Below, piece by piece: positions 61,700-64,000 of a stretch of 64,000 nucleotides of DNA (the first letter of the stretch is position 1; each line of letters starts with the position of its first letter). The stretch spans positions 1 to 64,000 of the forward strand of contig NZ_BQUV01000005.1 of assembly GCF_022835695.1 (NCBI RefSeq). The letters are read 5' to 3'. The notes beneath the pieces are model-generated. The model made no database searches. It was not told the DNA's origin and was given only the letters and a program-made list of their open reading frames with translations. The translations under genes and the position numbers were made by a program. The stretch is from Bradyrhizobium sp. Ce-3. GTDB taxonomy: Bacteria > Pseudomonadota > Alphaproteobacteria > Rhizobiales > Xanthobacteraceae.

Positions 61700-62338
61700 A
61701 TGGCCGAGATCATTTCCGGTATTCGAATCCCCGACAGCAGGATCGCGCGCGAAGCCGCTGAGCTGGTGCGGCAATACGAGACCGAGATGCTGTTCAATCA
61801 CTCGGTGCGGGTGTTTGTGTTCGGGGCCCTCAAGGGCGTCAGGCAGAATCTGACGTTCGACTCCGAGCTGCTCTATGTCGCCGCGCTGTTTCACGATCTC
61901 GGCCTTGTCGATCATTTCCATACCGAGACCAGACGGTTTGAAGTCGACGGTGCCGATGCGGCGCGCAAGTTTCTCAGCGGCCACGGCATCCCTGAGCCGA
62001 AGGCGGACCTGGTGTGGGAAGCGGTCGCCCTGCACACCACGCCCGGCATCCCGCAATTCATGCGGCCGGAAATCGCGCTCACCAATGCGGGTGTCCTGGT
62101 CGATGCCGTCGGTGTCGGATACGACGACTATACCGCCGAACAGCGCGACGGCGTCCTTGCCGCGTTTCCGCGCGGTGACTTCAAGAACGCGTTCATCGAG
62201 GTTCAGACCTGCTCGGCCCTGAAGAAGCCGCAGACCACGTTCGGCACCGTCAATTTCGATTTTGTCGCGGAGCGCGATCCGACATTTCAGCGGCCGAACG
62301 CCTGCACCAGGATCCGCAACACGCCGTGGCCGAGCTAA
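61700..62338 (+). CDS. HD-domain protein (cyanamide-hydratase-like)
   Basis: HD-superfamily protein (212 aa). Ligands are in FNHSVRVFVFG (His), YVAALFHDLGLVDHF (His-Asp) and AVALHTTPGIP (His). The pattern fits the cyanamide hydratase/urea-hydro-lyase-like subgroup. The C-terminus carries FKNAFIEVQT. ATG 61700 (MAEIISG) is chosen over the frame start at 61607. Confidence 0.78.
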   Translation: MAEIISGIRIPDSRIAREAAELVRQYETEMLFNHSVRVFVFGALKGVRQNLTFDSELLYVAALFHDLGLVDHFHTETRRFEVDGADAARKFLSGHGIPEPKADLVWEAVALHTTPGIPQFMRPEIALTNAGVLVDAVGVGYDDYTAEQRDGVLAAFPRGDFKNAFIEVQTCSALKKPQTTFGTVNFDFVAERDPTFQRPNACTRIRNTPWPS

Positions 62339-62354
62339 GCGGGGCGGCGGACGT

Positions 62355-62460
62355 TAGAGCGTTTTCGAGCGAAGTGGACACCGGTTCGCGTGAAGAAAAC
62401 GCGTCAGAACAAGAATCTAGAGCTTCGGTTCTGATTCAATCAGAACCGAAAATGCTCTAG
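62355..62460. repeat. MITE-like intergenic repeat
   Basis: Terminal inverted repeats TAGAGC-G-TTTTCG and CGAAAA-T-GCTCTA enclose GGTTCGCGTGAAGAAAACGC and a perfect palindrome CGGTTCTGATT-C-AATCAGAACCG with its own stem. It lies between the HD gene and mobA, ending next to the mobA stop, and may serve as terminator for both. Part of its end sequence recurs at about 8261-8270. Confidence 0.7.
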
Positions 62461-63074
62461 CCGCCGTCGAGCGCAGCAAGGCGATCGGCTTCCGCGATGT
62501 CTTCAACGGTGTTGGCATTGAAGAACGGATCGAGCGGTTCGATCGGCCATTCGACCGTTGCCAGCGGATAGCGCGCGGTCCAGCGGTCGATCCTGCGCAC
62601 ATCTTCCTTGACCAGTGCGTGGCGCAATTCGCTGCGCAAGCGCACGCTCCAGAGGCCGATCACCGGATGCACCTGCCCGCCGGATGACGCGACCGCGAGC
62701 TCGGCATTCTCCGCGGCGCGCGCGTGCTCGAGGCGGGCAGCGAGATCGCGCGGCAGAAACGGGCAGTCGCCTGCGGCGCTCAGCACCCATTTCACATCGG
62801 GTCGGTTGGCAGCGGTCCAGTCGAGCGCGGCCAGGATGCCGGCGAGGGGGCCGGGGTGGTCGGCGACGTCATCGGCGATGATCGGAAGGCCGAACGCGGC
62901 GAAGCGCGCGGGATCGCCATTGGCGTTGATGATCAGCCCGCTGCATTGCGGGGCGAGACGGTCGATCACCCGTTGCAGGATGGTGCGGCCGGCGATCTTG
63001 CGCATCGGCTTGTCGCCGCCGCCCATCCGCCGCGCGAGGCCGCCGGCCAGCAATACGCCGGGGATATCAGTCAT
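62457..63074 (-). CDS. mobA: molybdenum cofactor guanylyltransferase
   Basis: MobA (205 aa) attaches GMP to molybdopterin to make the guanine dinucleotide cofactor. The nucleotide-binding motif [18 protein letters not shown] opens the protein; AGDCPFLP is the Mg-binding region. Its start overlaps the fdhD stop by eight bases, so the two form an operon for molybdoenzyme (formate dehydrogenase) maturation. Confidence 0.93.
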   Translation of the reverse strand: MTDIPGVLLAGGLARRMGGGDKPMRKIAGRTILQRVIDRLAPQCSGLIINANGDPARFAAFGLPIIADDVADHPGPLAGILAALDWTAANRPDVKWVLSAAGDCPFLPRDLAARLEHARAAENAELAVASSGGQVHPVIGLWSVRLRSELRHALVKEDVRRIDRWTARYPLATVEWPIEPLDPFFNANTVEDIAEADRLAALDGG

Positions 63075-63975
63075 TGTCGGCCTCGCCCTTGCGCTTGTGC
63101 CGCATCGATTCCTCTTCGACGTAATCGAGGTTCTGGTCGTAGACGATCCGCTCCTGACCCGACAGCGCGATGAAGCGCTTGCCGCGGGCGCGCCCGACCA
63201 AGGTCAGCCCGACCTGCCGCGCCAGGTCGACGCCCCATGCGGTGAATCCGGAACGCGAGACCAGGATCGGGATGCCCATCCGCACCGTCTTGATCACCAT
63301 CTCGGAGGTGAGCCGCCCGGTGGTGTAGAGGATCTTGTCGGCGGGATCGACATTGTGGCGATAGATCCAGCCCGCGATCTTGTCGACGGCGTTGTGCCGG
63401 CCGACATCCTCGGTGTAGCAGACCGGCGTCGCCTCCTTGCACAGCACGCAGCCGTGGATGGCGCCGGCTTCCAGGTACAGCGATGGCATCGTGTTGATGG
63501 TGTGCGTCATCCGGTAGAGCCAGGAGGTCCGCAGCTCGGCCTTCGGCAGCGCGACCTTCTCGACCGCTTCGAGCAGGTCGCCGAACGCGGTGCCCTGGGC
63601 GCAGCCCGAGGTCTGCGTGCGCTTCTTCAGCTTGGCCTCGAAATTGGTGTGATGCGCCGTGCGCACCACGACGACTTCGAGATCGTCGTCATATTCGACC
63701 TCGGTGACGACGTCGTCGTATTTGAGCATGTTCTGGTTCAGGAGGTAGCCGAGCGCGAGGTATTCGGGATGGTCGTTGATCGTCATCATCGTGACGATCT
63801 CCTGTGCGTTGAGATACAGCGTCAGCGGACGCTCCACCGGTACCTTGATCTCGGTCTGCGCGCCGGTCTGATCGATGCCGACCACGCGTTCGGTCAGGCG
63901 CGGATCGTCCGGATCAGGAACAATGATGGGTGCGGTGGTTCTCTCGGGCACTGCTAGACGTCCGGATGGGTTCAC
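63067..63975 (-). CDS. fdhD: formate dehydrogenase accessory sulfurtransferase FdhD
   Basis: FdhD (302 aa) passes sulfur to the molybdenum cofactor of formate dehydrogenase. Cys125 in TSGCAQG stands where many FdhD proteins have CxxC, and a CxxC (Cys176, Cys179) occurs later in [27 protein letters not shown] is the conserved family motif. The GTG at 63975 is the first in-frame start in the window; the frame remains open to the window edge, so a start further upstream cannot be excluded. Confidence 0.9.
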   Translation of the reverse strand: MNPSGRLAVPERTTAPIIVPDPDDPRLTERVVGIDQTGAQTEIKVPVERPLTLYLNAQEIVTMMTINDHPEYLALGYLLNQNMLKYDDVVTEVEYDDDLEVVVVRTAHHTNFEAKLKKRTQTSGCAQGTAFGDLLEAVEKVALPKAELRTSWLYRMTHTINTMPSLYLEAGAIHGCVLCKEATPVCYTEDVGRHNAVDKIAGWIYRHNVDPADKILYTTGRLTSEMVIKTVRMGIPILVSRSGFTAWGVDLARQVGLTLVGRARGKRFIALSGQERIVYDQNLDYVEEESMRHKRKGEADND

Positions 63976-64000
63976 ATGGCAACGCAGCTGGGGATATAAG

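Noticed and set aside
62608-63957. Plus-strand frame of 449 aa opposite mobA and fdhD
   Set aside because: Shadow of two well-supported minus-strand genes.

Overview
The window looks like chromosomal DNA of a Bradyrhizobium-like alphaproteobacterium (Rhizobiales, Nitrobacteraceae). This is inferred from the very high GC, the long shadow frames opposite real genes, and the gene content: fused glycine-betaine-type permease/binding protein, DUF2336, tandem DUF3551 proteins, many ABC importers, and a Rieske dioxygenase operon. Several families of intergenic palindromic repeats are also of the kind common in that group. No rRNA, tRNA, CRISPR array, prophage or intact insertion sequence was seen.

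Layout. 0.2-9.4 kb is a conserved housekeeping block: serB and miaA with overlapping divergent starts, then a branched-chain amino-acid block (ilvB, a PLP threonine/serine dehydratase, ilvN, a methyltransferase, two exporters, ilvC). ilvB has a classical attenuator whose leader peptide is rich in Ile, Leu and Val codons. leuA at 54.9 kb has its own Leu-rich leader peptide, so the Ile/Val and Leu branches both appear translation-sensed. 9.5-18.4 kb carries DUF2336, a membrane class III cyclase, an LprI-like protein, a ferric-reductase-like membrane protein controlled by a divergent TetR with two clear operators, a membrane sulfatase-fold enzyme and a betaine-type importer.

18.5-24.7 kb is the most unusual part: a YcaO-TfuA pair followed by a 69-residue protein resembling NHLP-type RiPP leader regions, a convergent orphan protein, and a cyclase/AAA-ATPase/TPR regulator. 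It is a candidate peptide- or protein-backbone-modifying locus. 24.9-27.3 kb has an HD-domain protein and small secreted proteins.

27.3-33.3 kb is an aromatic-degradation operon on the minus strand: binding protein, Rieske alpha subunit, dihydrodiol-type SDR, beta subunit, two unknown small proteins and an FAD monooxygenase. A divergent IclR regulator faces it across a perfect palindrome. 34.1-44.5 kb mixes a ketopantoate-reductase-like enzyme, a NitT/TauT-type ABC transporter (binding protein 4.6 kb away), a MmyB-type regulator facing an epimerase, a QueG-like Fe-S protein and small enzymes. 44.6-50.5 kb is a complete branched-chain-amino-acid-type (HAAT) ABC operon ending in a PPK2 kinase.

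50.9-64 kb carries a membrane spermidine-synthase-like protein, an Ada-like regulator, leuA, an autoregulated-looking lysR, a secreted beta-propeller-like protein behind a start-site hairpin, a duplicated lysR fragment, a frameshifted small gene, another HD protein, and mobA-fdhD for molybdoenzyme maturation.

All family assignments are from reading the translated sequence; no database search was run.
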